Assembly: GCA_026702745.1 (NCBI GenBank)
Contig: JAPPBT010000087.1
Location: 1 to 50,786, forward strand
Direction: 5' to 3'
DNA: 50,786 nucleotides
DNA from: Gemmatimonadota bacterium
GTDB taxonomy: Bacteria; JAAXHH01
The number at the start of each line of letters is the position of its first letter. Position 1 is the first letter of the stretch. Both the position numbers and the translations under genes were made by a program. Shown here piece by piece: positions 17,890-26,877 of the stretch. The notes under the pieces were generated by a model. It was given only the letters and a program-made list of their open reading frames with translations. It ran no database searches and was not told the origin of the DNA.

Positions 17890-19310
17890 GCCTGGGCGTA
17901 GACGACCTTTCGTTCTGACGTCCGCCCGCAATACGCGCAGGCGCCCGGATCGGCCTCCCAGTCCATGGGGACGCACCGGATCGTGTTTCGGGTTTCGTCT
18001 TTTATCGCGGCTTCGCACGCCGGATCGCCGCACCAGTAGGCGTGGATGAACCCGCTGTCGCCGTTCGCGGCCGATACGAAGGCTTCCCGGTCCCGGATCT
18101 CCCGGGAACGGGTTTCGCGGAAATCCAGGGCGCGCTGGAACATTTCCCGCTGCACGGTCTCCAGCAGTTCACTAACCCGATTGCCCAGGGACTCGAGGGA
18201 AACGAACTCCTTCTCCCCCGTATCCCGGCGCACGACCACCGCCTGGCCGGACGCGATGTCCCGCGGACCGAGTTCCACGCGCAGCGGCACGCCCTTCGTT
18301 TCCCACTCGGTGAACTTCCAGCCCAGGCCGAACTGCTCGCGGTCGTCCACCTTCACCCGCACGCCTTCCAGCGACGCAACCAGCCTGTCGACGGCTTCTT
18401 TCACGACCGCCTGTTCCTCGTCGGACTTCGCGATGGGAATGACGACGACCTGGTGAGGCGCCAGGCGGGGAGGCAAGACCAGTCCCCGGTCGTCGCCATG
18501 GGCCATGATGATGGCGCCGACGGTCCGGGTGCTCATGCCCCAACTCGTCTGGTAGACGTGTTCGCGCGACCCGTCCCGCGTCTGAAAATCGATGTTGAAG
18601 GCCCGGGAGAAGTTCTGCCCCAGGTCGTGCGAAGTGCCCATCTGCAGGGCCCTGCCGTCCTTCATCATGCCTTCGATGGCGTAGGTCTGCAGCGCGCCGG
18701 GGAACTTCTCGGCGTCGGTTTTCGGACCGAACAATACCGGAATCGCCATGTAGTCTTCGGCGAAGGTGCGGTAAATGTCCAGGATGCGCAGGGTCTCTTC
18801 CTCGGCCTCCGCCGCCGTGGCGTGGGCCGTGTGACCTTCCTGCCAGAGGAATTCCGTCGTCCGCAGGAAGGCCCTCGGCCGCAGTTCCCACCGGAAGACG
18901 TTGGCCCACTGGTTGATCAGCAGCGGCAGGTCGCGATAGGACTGGATCCACCGGGCGTACATGTCCGCGATTATGGTCTCGGAGGTCGGGCGGACCATGA
19001 GGCTTTCTTCGAGTTTCTTTCCCCCGCCGTGCGTAACCACGGCGCATTCGGGCGAGAACCCCTCCACGTGCTCCGCTTCTTTCTGGAAGAAGCTGTCGGG
19101 AATCAACAGGGGGAAATAGGCGTTTACGTGACCGGTGTCCTTGAACATCCGGTCCAGCACCGCCACCATGTTCTCCCAGAGCGCGAAGCCGTATGGCCGG
19201 ATGACCATGCAGCCACGGGTCGGTGCGTTGTCGGCCAGTTCCGCTTTTGCGATCACTTCATTGTACCAGGCCGAGAAATCGTCTGACTGCGCGGTCAGTT
19301 TTTTTGCCAT
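17883..19310 (-). CDS. proS: Prolyl-tRNA synthetase (short, archaeal/eukaryote-like type)
   Basis: 475 residues, the length of the ProS type without the bacterial editing insertion. Class II motifs: [16 protein letters not shown] (motif 1 region), [23 protein letters not shown] (motif 2), and [32 protein letters not shown] (motif 3). An anticodon-binding domain follows, then the C-terminal zinc-type domain with Cys pairs in YWCGDPACE and CAYCGRTSE ending in Tyr, as in this clade. It charges tRNA-Pro. Its ATG lies inside apaG, overlapping it by 16 bp, so the two are probably co-translated. Confidence 0.95.
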   Translation of the reverse strand: MAKKLTAQSDDFSAWYNEVIAKAELADNAPTRGCMVIRPYGFALWENMVAVLDRMFKDTGHVNAYFPLLIPDSFFQKEAEHVEGFSPECAVVTHGGGKKLEESLMVRPTSETIIADMYARWIQSYRDLPLLINQWANVFRWELRPRAFLRTTEFLWQEGHTAHATAAEAEEETLRILDIYRTFAEDYMAIPVLFGPKTDAEKFPGALQTYAIEGMMKDGRALQMGTSHDLGQNFSRAFNIDFQTRDGSREHVYQTSWGMSTRTVGAIIMAHGDDRGLVLPPRLAPHQVVVIPIAKSDEEQAVVKEAVDRLVASLEGVRVKVDDREQFGLGWKFTEWETKGVPLRVELGPRDIASGQAVVVRRDTGEKEFVSLESLGNRVSELLETVQREMFQRALDFRETRSREIRDREAFVSAANGDSGFIHAYWCGDPACEAAIKDETRNTIRCVPMDWEADPGACAYCGRTSERKVVYAQAY

Positions 19311-19714
19311 GACTCCACCTTTTCGTCCGAAGATATCGCGAGATAGAACCGGCCGATCTCGACTTCGAAATTGCGGCCGTCCGCGTCCCGCATTTCATAT
19401 TCGCCTTCCATGGTGCCCCACTCCGTGTCCAGGGGGCAAAGGCTCTGGTATTCGTGGTTTTCCCCGGGCTCGAGTTCGGGCTGCAATCCCACGACGCCCG
19501 GTCCTCTGACTTCGCTACGCTTGCCGTCGGCGTTGATGATGACCCAGTGACGGTTGATCAGCTTCACCCACCGCTCGCTGCCATTGGTGATTACGATACG
19601 GTACGCGAACACGTACTGGCTCTGGCCGGGATCGGAATGATCGGGCAGATAGCCCGGATATACCTGGACCCGTATGCCATGGGTGACGGTGTCGGAATTC
19701 AGTGGTGTCGGCAT
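19295..19714 (-). CDS. apaG: ApaG-domain protein
   Basis: 139 residues from ATG 19714, chosen because AGGGAG lies just upstream and the protein then begins where the ApaG fold begins. Family features: [83 protein letters not shown]. ApaG is a single fibronectin-III/Ig-like beta-sandwich domain linked in enterobacteria to metal efflux and dinucleotide metabolism; its molecular role is not settled. It overlaps proS by 16 bp at its 3' end. Confidence 0.92.
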   Translation of the reverse strand: MPTPLNSDTVTHGIRVQVYPGYLPDHSDPGQSQYVFAYRIVITNGSERWVKLINRHWVIINADGKRSEVRGPGVVGLQPELEPGENHEYQSLCPLDTEWGTMEGEYEMRDADGRNFEVEIGRFYLAISSDEKVESWQKN

Positions 19715-19756
19715 CGCGTTGCTCCCTGGAATCGACCCGATAAAACGAAGGTGTAT

Positions 19757-19785
19757 AAGATAAATACGGGGGGCTACATCGACAA
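19757..19785 (-). promoter_or_regulatory. Candidate promoter for apaG-proS
   Basis: On the minus strand TTGTCG (19785-19780) is followed after 17 bp by TATCTT (19762-19757). The -35 hexamer is identical to the one before the Rieske gene. The implied leader is about 35-40 nt. Four of six bases match in each box, so this is moderate evidence. Confidence 0.4.
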
Positions 19786-19787
19786 AT

Positions 19788-19816
19788 AAAAAACCGAGGG
19801 GAAACACCTTCCCCGG
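19788..19816 (-). terminator. Intrinsic-terminator-like hairpin on the minus strand
   Basis: On the minus strand GGGGAA (19814-19809) pairs with TTCCCC (19803-19798) around a 5-base loop, with partial outer pairing, and a run of six T follows at 19793-19788. No minus-strand gene lies immediately upstream; gltA is divergent. It may stop antisense transcription from the gltA side just before the apaG promoter, or act as an attenuator if an upstream minus promoter exists. Confidence 0.55.
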
Positions 19817-19841
19817 CGGCGAAATCCGGACTAAAAACACC

Positions 19842-19870
19842 TTGACACTCCGGGGCCGCATCCCTATCCT
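19842..19870 (+). promoter_or_regulatory. Strong sigma70-type promoter for citrate synthase
   Basis: Perfect TTGACA at 19842-19847, 17-bp spacer, then TATCCT at 19865-19870. The citrate synthase start at 19911 lies about 35 nt after the expected transcription start. Confidence 0.65.
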
Positions 19871-19910
19871 GTCCACGGCATAAAACCGTATCCACCGGGG
19901 AAGATTCGGT

Positions 19911-21032
19911 ATGGTCAATCCAGGTCTTGAAGGCGTCGTAGCCGCGCAGACGGCCATCTGTTTCATCGATGGCCTGCAGGGCAGGATGCTCTACCGGGGC
20001 CACGACATTCACGACCTCGCCGCCCATTCCAGTTTCGAGGAAACCGCCTGCCTGCTGTGGCATGGCGACCTGCCCGGGTCGGGACAGCTGACTGAACTCG
20101 GTGAGCAGCTCATCGCCGGCAGGACATTGCCTGCAGCAATCCTGGACTTGCTGCGGGCGATCCCGCGCCGCACGCCGTCCATGGACGTGCTCCGCTCTGT
20201 CGTGTCGTTCCTGTCCGCCTACGACCCGGATGCGGCGAACCACACCCGCGAAGCGAACCTGCGCAAAGCCGTCCGGCTGACCGCCCAGTTTGCGTCCGTT
20301 ACCGCCGCCTGGCACCGGATCTCCGGTGGCAGCGACCCCATCGCGCCGAGTCCGGACCTGGGCCACGCCGCAAATTTCCTGTACATGCTGAACGGAACGA
20401 TCCCGGACGCCGACCACGCGAAGGCCTTCGACATCGCCCTGATCCTGCATGCCGACCACGAATTGAACGCATCGACCTTCGCCGCCCGGGTCACCGCGGC
20501 CACGCTGTCGGACATGCACTCGGCGGTCACGTCGGCCGTCGGCACGCTTAAGGGACCGCTGCACGGCGGCGCCAACAAGGACGTGATGGACATGCTCAAC
20601 GAGATCGGGGAGAGCTCCCAGGCCGCGGACTATGTCAGGGAGAAGCTGGCCGCCGGGGTGAAGATTCCCGGATTCGGTCACCGCGTATACAAGACGGAGG
20701 ACCCCCGTGCGACGCACCTGCGCCGCCTCTCGGAGGAACTGGGCAGGATGGCGGGCGACCTGAAGTGGTATGATATGTCCCGAGTGATCGAACAAACCAT
20801 GATGGACCTGAAGGGAATCGCCTGCAACGTGGATTTCTACTCCGGCTCGGTCTACGCCAGCATGGGCATTCCGGCGAGGTTGTTCACACCGGTTTTCGCC
20901 TGCAGCCGGATCAGCGGGTGGACCGCCCATCTCCTCGAACAGTACGCCGACAACCGGATCATCCGCCCGGTGGGCGAGTATACCGGACCGACCGAAGCAC
21001 CGTACATACCTTTGGAAAGCCGCCCCGCCTGA
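19911..21032 (+). CDS. gltA: Citrate synthase (or 2-methylcitrate synthase)
   Basis: 373 residues, the short type I/CitZ-like length. Opening GLEGVVAAQTAICFIDGLQGRMLYRGHDIHDLA is typical. Catalytic elements: the histidine in GPLHGGANKDVMDML, the histidine in GFGHRVYKTEDPRATHLRR, and the aspartate in the NVDFYSGSVY segment. It condenses oxaloacetate and acetyl-CoA; the sequence alone does not exclude preference for propionyl-CoA. No prp genes lie nearby, which favours citrate synthase. A clear promoter lies at 19842-19870. The TGA falls at the edge of a downstream tandem repeat. Confidence 0.92.
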   Translation: MVNPGLEGVVAAQTAICFIDGLQGRMLYRGHDIHDLAAHSSFEETACLLWHGDLPGSGQLTELGEQLIAGRTLPAAILDLLRAIPRRTPSMDVLRSVVSFLSAYDPDAANHTREANLRKAVRLTAQFASVTAAWHRISGGSDPIAPSPDLGHAANFLYMLNGTIPDADHAKAFDIALILHADHELNASTFAARVTAATLSDMHSAVTSAVGTLKGPLHGGANKDVMDMLNEIGESSQAADYVREKLAAGVKIPGFGHRVYKTEDPRATHLRRLSEELGRMAGDLKWYDMSRVIEQTMMDLKGIACNVDFYSGSVYASMGIPARLFTPVFACSRISGWTAHLLEQYADNRIIRPVGEYTGPTEAPYIPLESRPA

Positions 21033-21043
21033 CCGGGGGCACC

Positions 21044-21145
21044 AGCCGCCTGACCACGGTACGCCCCGCGAGGCGGTGAAGTCGCCCGTGCACAAGCCGT
21101 CTGACCACGGTACGCCCGCGCGGCAGTGTAATCGGCCGGGTACCA
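21044..21145 (+). repeat. Two imperfect 51-bp direct repeats after gltA
   Basis: AGCCGCCTGACCACGGTACG begins at 21044 and AGCCGTCTGACCACGGTACG at 21095, period 51 bp, diverging toward the 3' side. A further partial copy (AGCCGCCCCGCCTGACC) spans the gltA stop codon. The array fills most of the gap to the next gene. Confidence 0.7.
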
Positions 21146-21179
21146 TTTGAACGACTAGACCGGATCGGGGACAGGTAAC

Positions 21180-21767
21180 ATGAGACAAGCCTTCCGTAAA
21201 TTGATCTTCGCGGCATCGATCAGTTTCTTCACGCTGCCGGCGTCCGGACAGTTCAATTTCAACCTGGGCGGCGAAGTGGCCCGCCCCGCCGCGGGTCTTG
21301 CCGGTCTCGTCGAAGAAGACTACGGTTACGGTGCCCATGCCGCCCTGACGTACTGGTTCAGCTATCGCGTCCAGCTGGTCTGCTCGGGCGGCTACGTCAC
21401 CTACGGTAGCGAGAAGATCAAGTCCCGCACCGAAGCGGAGGACCTGGTCGACCAGGGTCTCGACGCCATCGTCGACCGGATCGAGGGCAACTACTCCAGC
21501 ATACCGGTGACCGCCGGCCTGCGATTCTACCCGTTGGAACGGCTGTTCGTACAGGGCGCGGCCGGCGTGGTATACAAGCGAACGCGGCAAATGGGTAACG
21601 CCAACGCGAATGCGAAAGAACGCTTCGTCACGGAAAGAGACCTGGTCGTGTCCCCCGGCATCGGACTCCTGCTCGGCCGTTTCAGCCTCCAGGCGCAGTA
21701 CAACGTGTCCGGCGACGACTGGAAGTGGATGAGCCTGGGCGTGTCGATGATCTTCGGGAAGCTGTAG
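21180..21767 (+). CDS. Outer-membrane beta-barrel protein, porin-like
   Basis: 195 residues with a signal peptide (LIFAASISFFTLPASGQ, cleavage near residue 22), then alternating hydrophobic strands of a small barrel: FNFNLGGEVARPA, YGYGAHAALTYWFSYRVQLVCSGGYVTYG, IPVTAGLRFYPLERLFVQGAAGVVYKR, VVSPGIGLLLGRFSLQAQYNVS, and a final strand WKWMSLGVSMIFGKL ending in a leucine rather than the usual aromatic. The form is that of 8-stranded OmpA/OmpX-like or outer-membrane-beta-barrel-domain proteins. The function is unknown; it stands alone on the strand. Confidence 0.75.
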   Translation: MRQAFRKLIFAASISFFTLPASGQFNFNLGGEVARPAAGLAGLVEEDYGYGAHAALTYWFSYRVQLVCSGGYVTYGSEKIKSRTEAEDLVDQGLDAIVDRIEGNYSSIPVTAGLRFYPLERLFVQGAAGVVYKRTRQMGNANANAKERFVTERDLVVSPGIGLLLGRFSLQAQYNVSGDDWKWMSLGVSMIFGKL

Positions 21768-21781
21768 GTCGTCACTTCATT

Positions 21782-22024
21782 TCAGCGTGACAATGAGGTC
21801 TTTACATCATGCCTGTTTTCCCTTACATCGGCTCTCAGTTCCACGATATCTGCCATAGTCCTTTCCTGTAGTGTTCCGATCTCTCTTACCAGGTCGTTCT
21901 TGGCTGGATCCAATTCACGTTTTTCGACCATCTTGCCTCGCAGGAAGAAAATCCAACTGAAAATCCAAACTGACACCGCCACTAAAATCACGGCCGCCGG
22001 CATTAGATAGTCAACCATTGCCAT
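21782..22024 (-). CDS. Small single-pass membrane protein with coiled-coil tail
   Basis: 80 residues from ATG 22024, with GGGAG 8 bases upstream; TTG 22030 and ATG 22018 are alternatives. One membrane segment (LMPAAVILVAVSVWIFSWIFFL) is followed by a charged helical tail (LVREIGTLQERTMADIVELRADVRE) with heptad-like spacing. No family recognised. The region has lower GC than its neighbours, which hints at separate ancestry. Confidence 0.5.
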   Translation of the reverse strand: MAMVDYLMPAAVILVAVSVWIFSWIFFLRGKMVEKRELDPAKNDLVREIGTLQERTMADIVELRADVRENRHDVKTSLSR

Positions 22025-22146
22025 TTCCAATACTCCCTACCTGATTCATTGTCGTGCGCATTTGCTGGTATAATGATTGGTCGCGTTCCGAATTTGGATT
22101 CTCGACGTTTTTCAAACTGCAATGGTTTTTGACATGCACCATGCAG

Positions 22147-23022
22147 TCAAGGCAGGTACCCGCCGCGGTATTTATCGATCAGGCTCCAGAGAATGGCCGC
22201 GGTCTCAACGTCGGGCACTCCGCCATAGTCCGAGGGGCGAAAGTGCATTTGAAACGCGCGTACGGCGAAGCGCGTCTGGTGGTCCAGTTCGCCGGTTGGT
22301 TCGACAAGGTATCCGAGCCTGAGCAGCGCGGTCTGCACTCTTTCGACCGTAGGTAGCTGGACCTCGAATTGCGCCATGTAACGCAACCTGGTTTCCTCTT
22401 CATACCAGGCGCCAATGCCTTCGTCGTACAGCCGTCGCCAGGGAAAGAGGGGGCCCGGATCCGACCGGCGCCGGTGTGGGACCGCAATATCGGAGTGAGC
22501 GACGAAATTGAGCGGCCTTATGCGGGGGTGCCGTTGCTGAATGCCCCGAAGCAATTCGATCAACATCTCGATCTGCGCTTCACTGAACGGCGGGAAATCA
22601 CAGACGAACGCGTCCGGACCGCTATCCTCGACCGCTGACGTATCCGATACGCAACTAAACTCGTTTACGATCTCGATCCCGATGGATCGGGCATTAAGCC
22701 CCGTATCCCCGGCCCAGTAGCTGACACCGGCGTGCCATGCCCTTTGGCTTTCCTTCACGAATTGATGCAAACGCAACCGGCGATGTCCGTAGGTAGGGTC
22801 GTTTTCGTCGGGAATCAGATAATGTGCGCTGACCGGACGCCCGGTCCGGGTGGTGAGCAACCTTACAGACTCCGCGTAGTTCACCGAGGTGGCGTGAATT
22901 ACCACGTAATCGACCCGGCTGTTCTGGTTCGTCGACTCGATATAGATGACGTTCGAACAACCGGCCATAAACATCGAAAGCATCCACAACAGACCAAACC
23001 GCGTAACACGGGTAATCTTCAT
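22147..23022 (-). CDS. Lipoprotein N-acetylmuramoyl-L-alanine amidase with peptidoglycan-binding domain
   Basis: About 291 residues from ATG 23022, chosen because it opens with a lipoprotein signal: FGLLWMLSMFMAGC, lipobox MAGC. Amidase_2 (AmpD/T7 lysozyme) zinc-site features follow: VDYVVIHATSV, VSAHYLIPDENDPTYGHRRLRLHQFV, AWHAGVSYW, SIGIEIVNEF, and the later NFVAHSDIAVPHRRRSDPG with the third zinc-site histidine. The C-terminal 65 residues (VERVQTALLRLGYLVEPTGELDHQTRFAVRAFQMHF) are a PG_binding_1 domain. It cleaves the bond between N-acetylmuramate and the stem peptide at the envelope, in recycling or remodelling. Standalone gene. Confidence 0.9.
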   Translation of the reverse strand: MKITRVTRFGLLWMLSMFMAGCSNVIYIESTNQNSRVDYVVIHATSVNYAESVRLLTTRTGRPVSAHYLIPDENDPTYGHRRLRLHQFVKESQRAWHAGVSYWAGDTGLNARSIGIEIVNEFSCVSDTSAVEDSGPDAFVCDFPPFSEAQIEMLIELLRGIQQRHPRIRPLNFVAHSDIAVPHRRRSDPGPLFPWRRLYDEGIGAWYEEETRLRYMAQFEVQLPTVERVQTALLRLGYLVEPTGELDHQTRFAVRAFQMHFRPSDYGGVPDVETAAILWSLIDKYRGGYLP

Positions 23023-23270
23023 GTCAGGTTCCGTTCGCAACAAAGGTAGCGGCGCTTTTATTTGTGATTGAAACGCCGAGTGCGTTGGTGCACATTCATG
23101 GGGCGTATTGCCGCGTGACATTTCTAGCCAGGATTTACAATGTAATGGATCCGGTGTAGAATCCAATCAGGAAGCGGGTTCGGTTTAACTTAACGCGAAT
23201 CAATACGAATTTGTGAATGGGGACAGCCCCGATGGACTTGATCGTCAAACGCTCCTCTCCGGAGTATTGA
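23023..23270. other. Divergent intergenic region, 248 bp
   Basis: Lies between the amidase and the toroid-like gene. It contains TACAAT at 23136-23141 with a TTGCCG at 23108-23113, but the spacer of 22 bp is too long for a confident promoter. Nothing else recognised. Confidence 0.3.
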
Positions 23271-24254
23271 ATGAGCGCGTTCAGGGAAGCGAGAGACCGC
23301 GGCGGCCGCTACCTGCTTGGCCAATTACACGCGGACGGCAGTTTCGGCGATCCCCGTCTCGGCGTCACCGAGTACTACAAGGTACCCGCCGCGTTTCTCG
23401 TGTGCGGCCTGTCTCATGCGGCAAACCGCCTGGTCCGGTGGATCAGGCAGAATGGGTTCCTCCCCGACGGCGACTTCGGACCGCGTCCCGCCAACGAGCT
23501 CGACAGCTACTACTACACCTACCACAACGCCTGGGTGATCAAAGCTGCACACCGCATGGGCGCCTTCGACCTGGCCTGGCGCGGCATGGACTTCCTCATC
23601 GGGTTCCGCGACCACGCCAGCGGCGGCTTCTACTCCCATCCGACGGCTCGCGACGGCGGTACCAAACAGGATCTGTGGGTCGTGAGCGGCTGTGGCTGGT
23701 GCGCCGTATACACCGGCAGACTGGACGTGGCCAGGGGCGTAGGCGCCTGGATGCGGCGACTGATGGAGGAACAGCCCGATTTCCCGAACGCGCTGTGGAC
23801 GGTCTACAGCCGCGAACGCGGACTGATTACCGAGGTGATGGACGGCGACGACTTCAGGTACGTGTTGACGCGGGACGAGTCGCGGGACCAGTCCTTCTAC
23901 CATCCCGGTATCGCGGCGGGTTTCCTGTGCCGGCTGTACATGGCCACCGGCGAAGCGGAATGGCTGGACCTCGCGAAGGAGTACATGCGGTTCTGTGAGC
24001 ACGTGGGGGATTATCACTTCAGCCTGTTGCGTGCCGGCAAGGTCGGTTGGGCCGGCGCGATGCTCTACACACTCACCGGGGAAGCGAAGTATCGCGACAT
24101 GGCGATCAGGGTCGGAAACAATCTGGTCGAAGCCCAGCTGGGGAACGGAGCATGGGCCTGGCCTGAGATGGGCATTCCGGGCCCCCACAACGACATCACG
24201 GCCGAGATGGTCGTGTGGCTCGACGAGATATACCAGGCGATCGGCGAAGACTAG
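23271..24254 (+). CDS. Protein with alpha/alpha-toroid (terpene-cyclase/prenyltransferase-like) repeats
   Basis: 327 residues from ATG 23271, which has GGAG six bases upstream. Repeated helical units carry motifs like QLHADGSFGD near the start, SGGFYSHPTARDGGTKQDLW in the middle and AQLGNGAWAWPEMG near the end; these resemble the QxxDGSW/QW motifs of squalene-cyclase-like toroids. The catalytic DXDD of hopene cyclases is not present and the protein is about half their length, so it is not a complete cyclase. GH88/GH105-type alpha/alpha barrels are an alternative. Soluble, with no signal peptide. The stop codon overlaps the convergent cupin gene by four bases. Function unknown. Confidence 0.6.
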   Translation: MSAFREARDRGGRYLLGQLHADGSFGDPRLGVTEYYKVPAAFLVCGLSHAANRLVRWIRQNGFLPDGDFGPRPANELDSYYYTYHNAWVIKAAHRMGAFDLAWRGMDFLIGFRDHASGGFYSHPTARDGGTKQDLWVVSGCGWCAVYTGRLDVARGVGAWMRRLMEEQPDFPNALWTVYSRERGLITEVMDGDDFRYVLTRDESRDQSFYHPGIAAGFLCRLYMATGEAEWLDLAKEYMRFCEHVGDYHFSLLRAGKVGWAGAMLYTLTGEAKYRDMAIRVGNNLVEAQLGNGAWAWPEMGIPGPHNDITAEMVVWLDEIYQAIGED

Positions 24255-24940
24255 ACCGCATCTGTCGGATGCTCCCGCGCGACCACCGCCCGCGTGCTGC
24301 GGTCTTCCGCGGACAACCGGCGTGCGGTTCCTGCCCGGAGCAGCGCGATATCCCCCGGTTCGAGCGTAACGTCCCGACCGTCCAGCGCCAATCGCACCGC
24401 CCCGCTCAGTACCATCCAGTGCTCGTTCCGGTTCAGCACGGCGTCATGCTGAGCATTTACTTCTTCAAAATGCTGCAGCCGCCATTCGGAAATGGGGCAC
24501 CTTGGGACGGGATGTCGTATGGGGCCGGTATTCATGCCACCGGGAACGACGAAACCGGGCACGGTGGGCTCGGGCGGTCCATACTCCTCCACGGTGAGGT
24601 GCAGCGGCCTGCCCGCCCGCTCCAGGCGCGTCACGATGGCGTTGTTCTCGTAGGGTGTGAACATCTGGAACTGGTGCACGCAACCCATGGGCGTATAGAC
24701 CAGGGTATTGGGCGTGATCTCGTGCCTTACGCCGTCCAGCTTGACCTCCCCACGGCCTGTCGTGAACAGCCAGAGCTCGTCGTTGTCGTGGTAGTGCGGC
24801 TCCACGCCGGTCCCGGCCCCGCCGTCCGGAAAGTGCCGGTAACAGTTCAGGGCGGTCCATTCCGGGAATACACCCTGTTCCCAGTAGGTCTGGTTCGAAT
24901 TGAGCGAACGGATCATGTATCGGGCGTCTTCAATGACCAT
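24251..24940 (-). CDS. Bicupin-type cupin-domain protein
   Basis: About 229 residues from ATG 24940, which has GGAGG directly upstream; longer in-frame starts (25021, 25228) lack support. The first cupin has the metal motif HYHDNDELWLFTTGRGEVKLDG and the closing PMGCVHQFQ; a second, weaker cupin near the C-terminus has NRNEHWMVLSGAVRLALDGRDVTLEPGDIALL. The second motif has lost the first histidines, suggesting only the first domain binds metal. Possible roles are sugar isomerisation or dioxygenation; no substrate can be assigned. Divergent from the GH32 gene. Confidence 0.78.
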   Translation of the reverse strand: MVIEDARYMIRSLNSNQTYWEQGVFPEWTALNCYRHFPDGGAGTGVEPHYHDNDELWLFTTGRGEVKLDGVRHEITPNTLVYTPMGCVHQFQMFTPYENNAIVTRLERAGRPLHLTVEEYGPPEPTVPGFVVPGGMNTGPIRHPVPRCPISEWRLQHFEEVNAQHDAVLNRNEHWMVLSGAVRLALDGRDVTLEPGDIALLRAGTARRLSAEDRSTRAVVAREHPTDAV

Positions 24941-25152
24941 GGTTCCTCCACGATCGACGAACTGGCGGTACCTCGTTTTCGCATGTAGATTATGTCCAAA
25001 GGTCCTCTCTATACCAAGCATATCTTCACCGTTACCGCGAATTGCGCCCATTAATGGCCACTCGCCCGGGCCAGCTTGGCTGCGAATCGTGACCCAGGCC
25101 ATGCATCGGCCCGCAGTTTGAAACACCGGGCTGCCCACCCTCGAGAGAATAC

Positions 25153-26679
25153 ATGACGTACCACAACCAGAAAGAACAAATGGAAACCCATATTCGGCAT
25201 GCTGGCGATCTCGCTGCCGCGCTGGCACGCGACCCGCACCGGCCGGCCTACCACTTCACACCGCCCGCGGCCTGGATGAACGACATCAACGGAGCCCTGT
25301 TCTGGAAGGGCCGTTACCACATCTTCTACCAGTACAATCCGCACGGGGCCTACTGGCATCTTATCCAGTGGGGCCATGCCTCCAGCGTCGACCTCGTACA
25401 CTGGGTCCACCATCCTGTGGCGCTGAAACCGGATGCGGACGGACCGGACCGGAAGGGCTGCTTCAGTGGGGGCGCCCTGGTCAGCAAGGAAGGGGTGCCG
25501 GTCCTGATCTACTACGGCAACCCTGACGGCCTCTGTCTGGCCCGCAGCAGCGACGACCTGCTGATCGAGTGGACGAAGGACCCGGGCAATCCGGTGATCT
25601 CAGAACCGGAAGCGGGAAGCGCTGACTTCGGCCGCTACACCATGCACGACCCCTGTGGGTGGCTGGCGAACGGCCTTTATTACGCCGCCGTCAACAACCG
25701 GGACCCTCAAGGTCGGGGGGACGCCGCGTTCCTGTTTAAATCGGCGGACCTGCGCAACTGGGAGTACGTCGATGTGTTCTACCAGTCGAGGCGGGCGTGG
25801 ACCGAAGGCGGCGAAGACTGCGCCGTGCCCGATTTCTTCCCCTTCGGCGACCGGCACATGCTTCTCTTCTGCAGCCATCTGGTGGGAAGCCAGTACTACA
25901 TCGGAAAGGTCCGGAATGAACGGTTCTTACCCGAGATACACGGGCGCATGAGCTGGGAAGGGGGGCATCTCGGCGGTCCGCGGACTTTGCTTGACGCGAA
26001 CGGCCGGCGTGTCTTCTTCGACTGGATCCGCGAGCTGCGCGGAAACGATCGCGAACGCGAATCCGGATGGTCGGGCGCGATGACCGTTCCCCGCCTGTTG
26101 TCGCCGGGACCCGGCGGTCAGCTGCAGATCGATCCCGTACCCGAGCTTGAAGTGCTGCGGCTGGATGGCCGCCGGCGTGAGTCTATCGACGTCGCCGCCG
26201 ATGCTGACGTGGCACTCGAGGAAATCGGTGGGGACTGCCTGGAACTGGCCATCGAGATCGATCCCCGGGAGGCACGGGAGGTCGGCGTCAAAGTGCGGCG
26301 CTCCCCGGGAGGTGAGGAGGAAACGGCGGTCTCCTTCGACGTGGCGGCCGCCGTCCTGCGCGTCGACGTCAGCCGGTCGTCACTCGACCGCGAAATCAGA
26401 TACACCCGATACCGCAGCCTTCAGCCGCACCTGTCAGAAAGTGAGCAGTACGTCACCGCCCAGGAGGGGCCGTTCGAACTGGCGCCGGGCGAACCGCTGA
26501 CCCTGAGGATATTCCTGGACCGATCGATCCTCGAGGTCTTCGCCAACCGCCGGCAGTGCGTGACCCAGCGCATCTATCCGACGCAACCCGACAGCCTGGG
26601 CGTCAGCCTGTTCGCACGCGGAGGCGCGGCCAGGTTCAAGTCGCTGCAGGCCTGGAACCTGGCGCCGACGCGCATATGA
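25153..26679 (+). CDS. Glycoside hydrolase family 32 (beta-fructosidase-like)
   Basis: 508 residues, cytoplasmic (no signal peptide). N-terminal five-bladed propeller: nucleophile motif AAWMNDINGALFW (canonical WMNDPNG with Pro replaced by Ile), FYQYNPHGAYW, the stabiliser motif as MHDP instead of RDP, and the acid/base segment as GGEDCAVPDFFPF, where the usual ECPD is expanded. The C-terminal beta-sandwich has the family signature SILEVFANRRQCVTQRIYPT. GH32 enzymes release fructose from sucrose, inulin or levan. The motif changes point to a divergent branch, so the exact substrate is open. No sugar transporter is adjacent; an SDR follows downstream. Confidence 0.85.
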   Translation: MTYHNQKEQMETHIRHAGDLAAALARDPHRPAYHFTPPAAWMNDINGALFWKGRYHIFYQYNPHGAYWHLIQWGHASSVDLVHWVHHPVALKPDADGPDRKGCFSGGALVSKEGVPVLIYYGNPDGLCLARSSDDLLIEWTKDPGNPVISEPEAGSADFGRYTMHDPCGWLANGLYYAAVNNRDPQGRGDAAFLFKSADLRNWEYVDVFYQSRRAWTEGGEDCAVPDFFPFGDRHMLLFCSHLVGSQYYIGKVRNERFLPEIHGRMSWEGGHLGGPRTLLDANGRRVFFDWIRELRGNDRERESGWSGAMTVPRLLSPGPGGQLQIDPVPELEVLRLDGRRRESIDVAADADVALEEIGGDCLELAIEIDPREAREVGVKVRRSPGGEEETAVSFDVAAAVLRVDVSRSSLDREIRYTRYRSLQPHLSESEQYVTAQEGPFELAPGEPLTLRIFLDRSILEVFANRRQCVTQRIYPTQPDSLGVSLFARGGAARFKSLQAWNLAPTRI

Positions 26680-26877
26680 CGGCTTCACCGAAGAGTTCCT
26701 TGGGGCTCACCCCTCCCCCGCCCGCCCTACCCGTCTTTCATCCGCTCGTGGTGAAGACTGTCGATCTTACCCATTGTGTAAAATTTAGCAAAGGACTCGA
26801 GAACCCGTGGGCAGCCAATGACTAATTCAATAACACCAGCGGACTACGTTCCACCCACGCGGACCGGAGGTTGACCC
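26680..26877 (+). other. Intergenic region, 198 bp
   Basis: Holds a C-rich stretch and a TAAAAT at 26779-26784 without a matching -35. No gene, repeat or hairpin could be supported. Confidence 0.3.

Noticed and set aside
19715-19910. T-box leader before the prolyl-tRNA synthetase operon
   Set aside because: No AGGGTGGNACCGCG-like box or long stem I structure is seen, and the space is too short. Only a simple hairpin with a T-run is supported.
19515-21590. A 691-codon open frame on the minus strand across gltA
   Set aside because: It is an antisense shadow of citrate synthase and its flank, with low-complexity composition and no recognisable domain.
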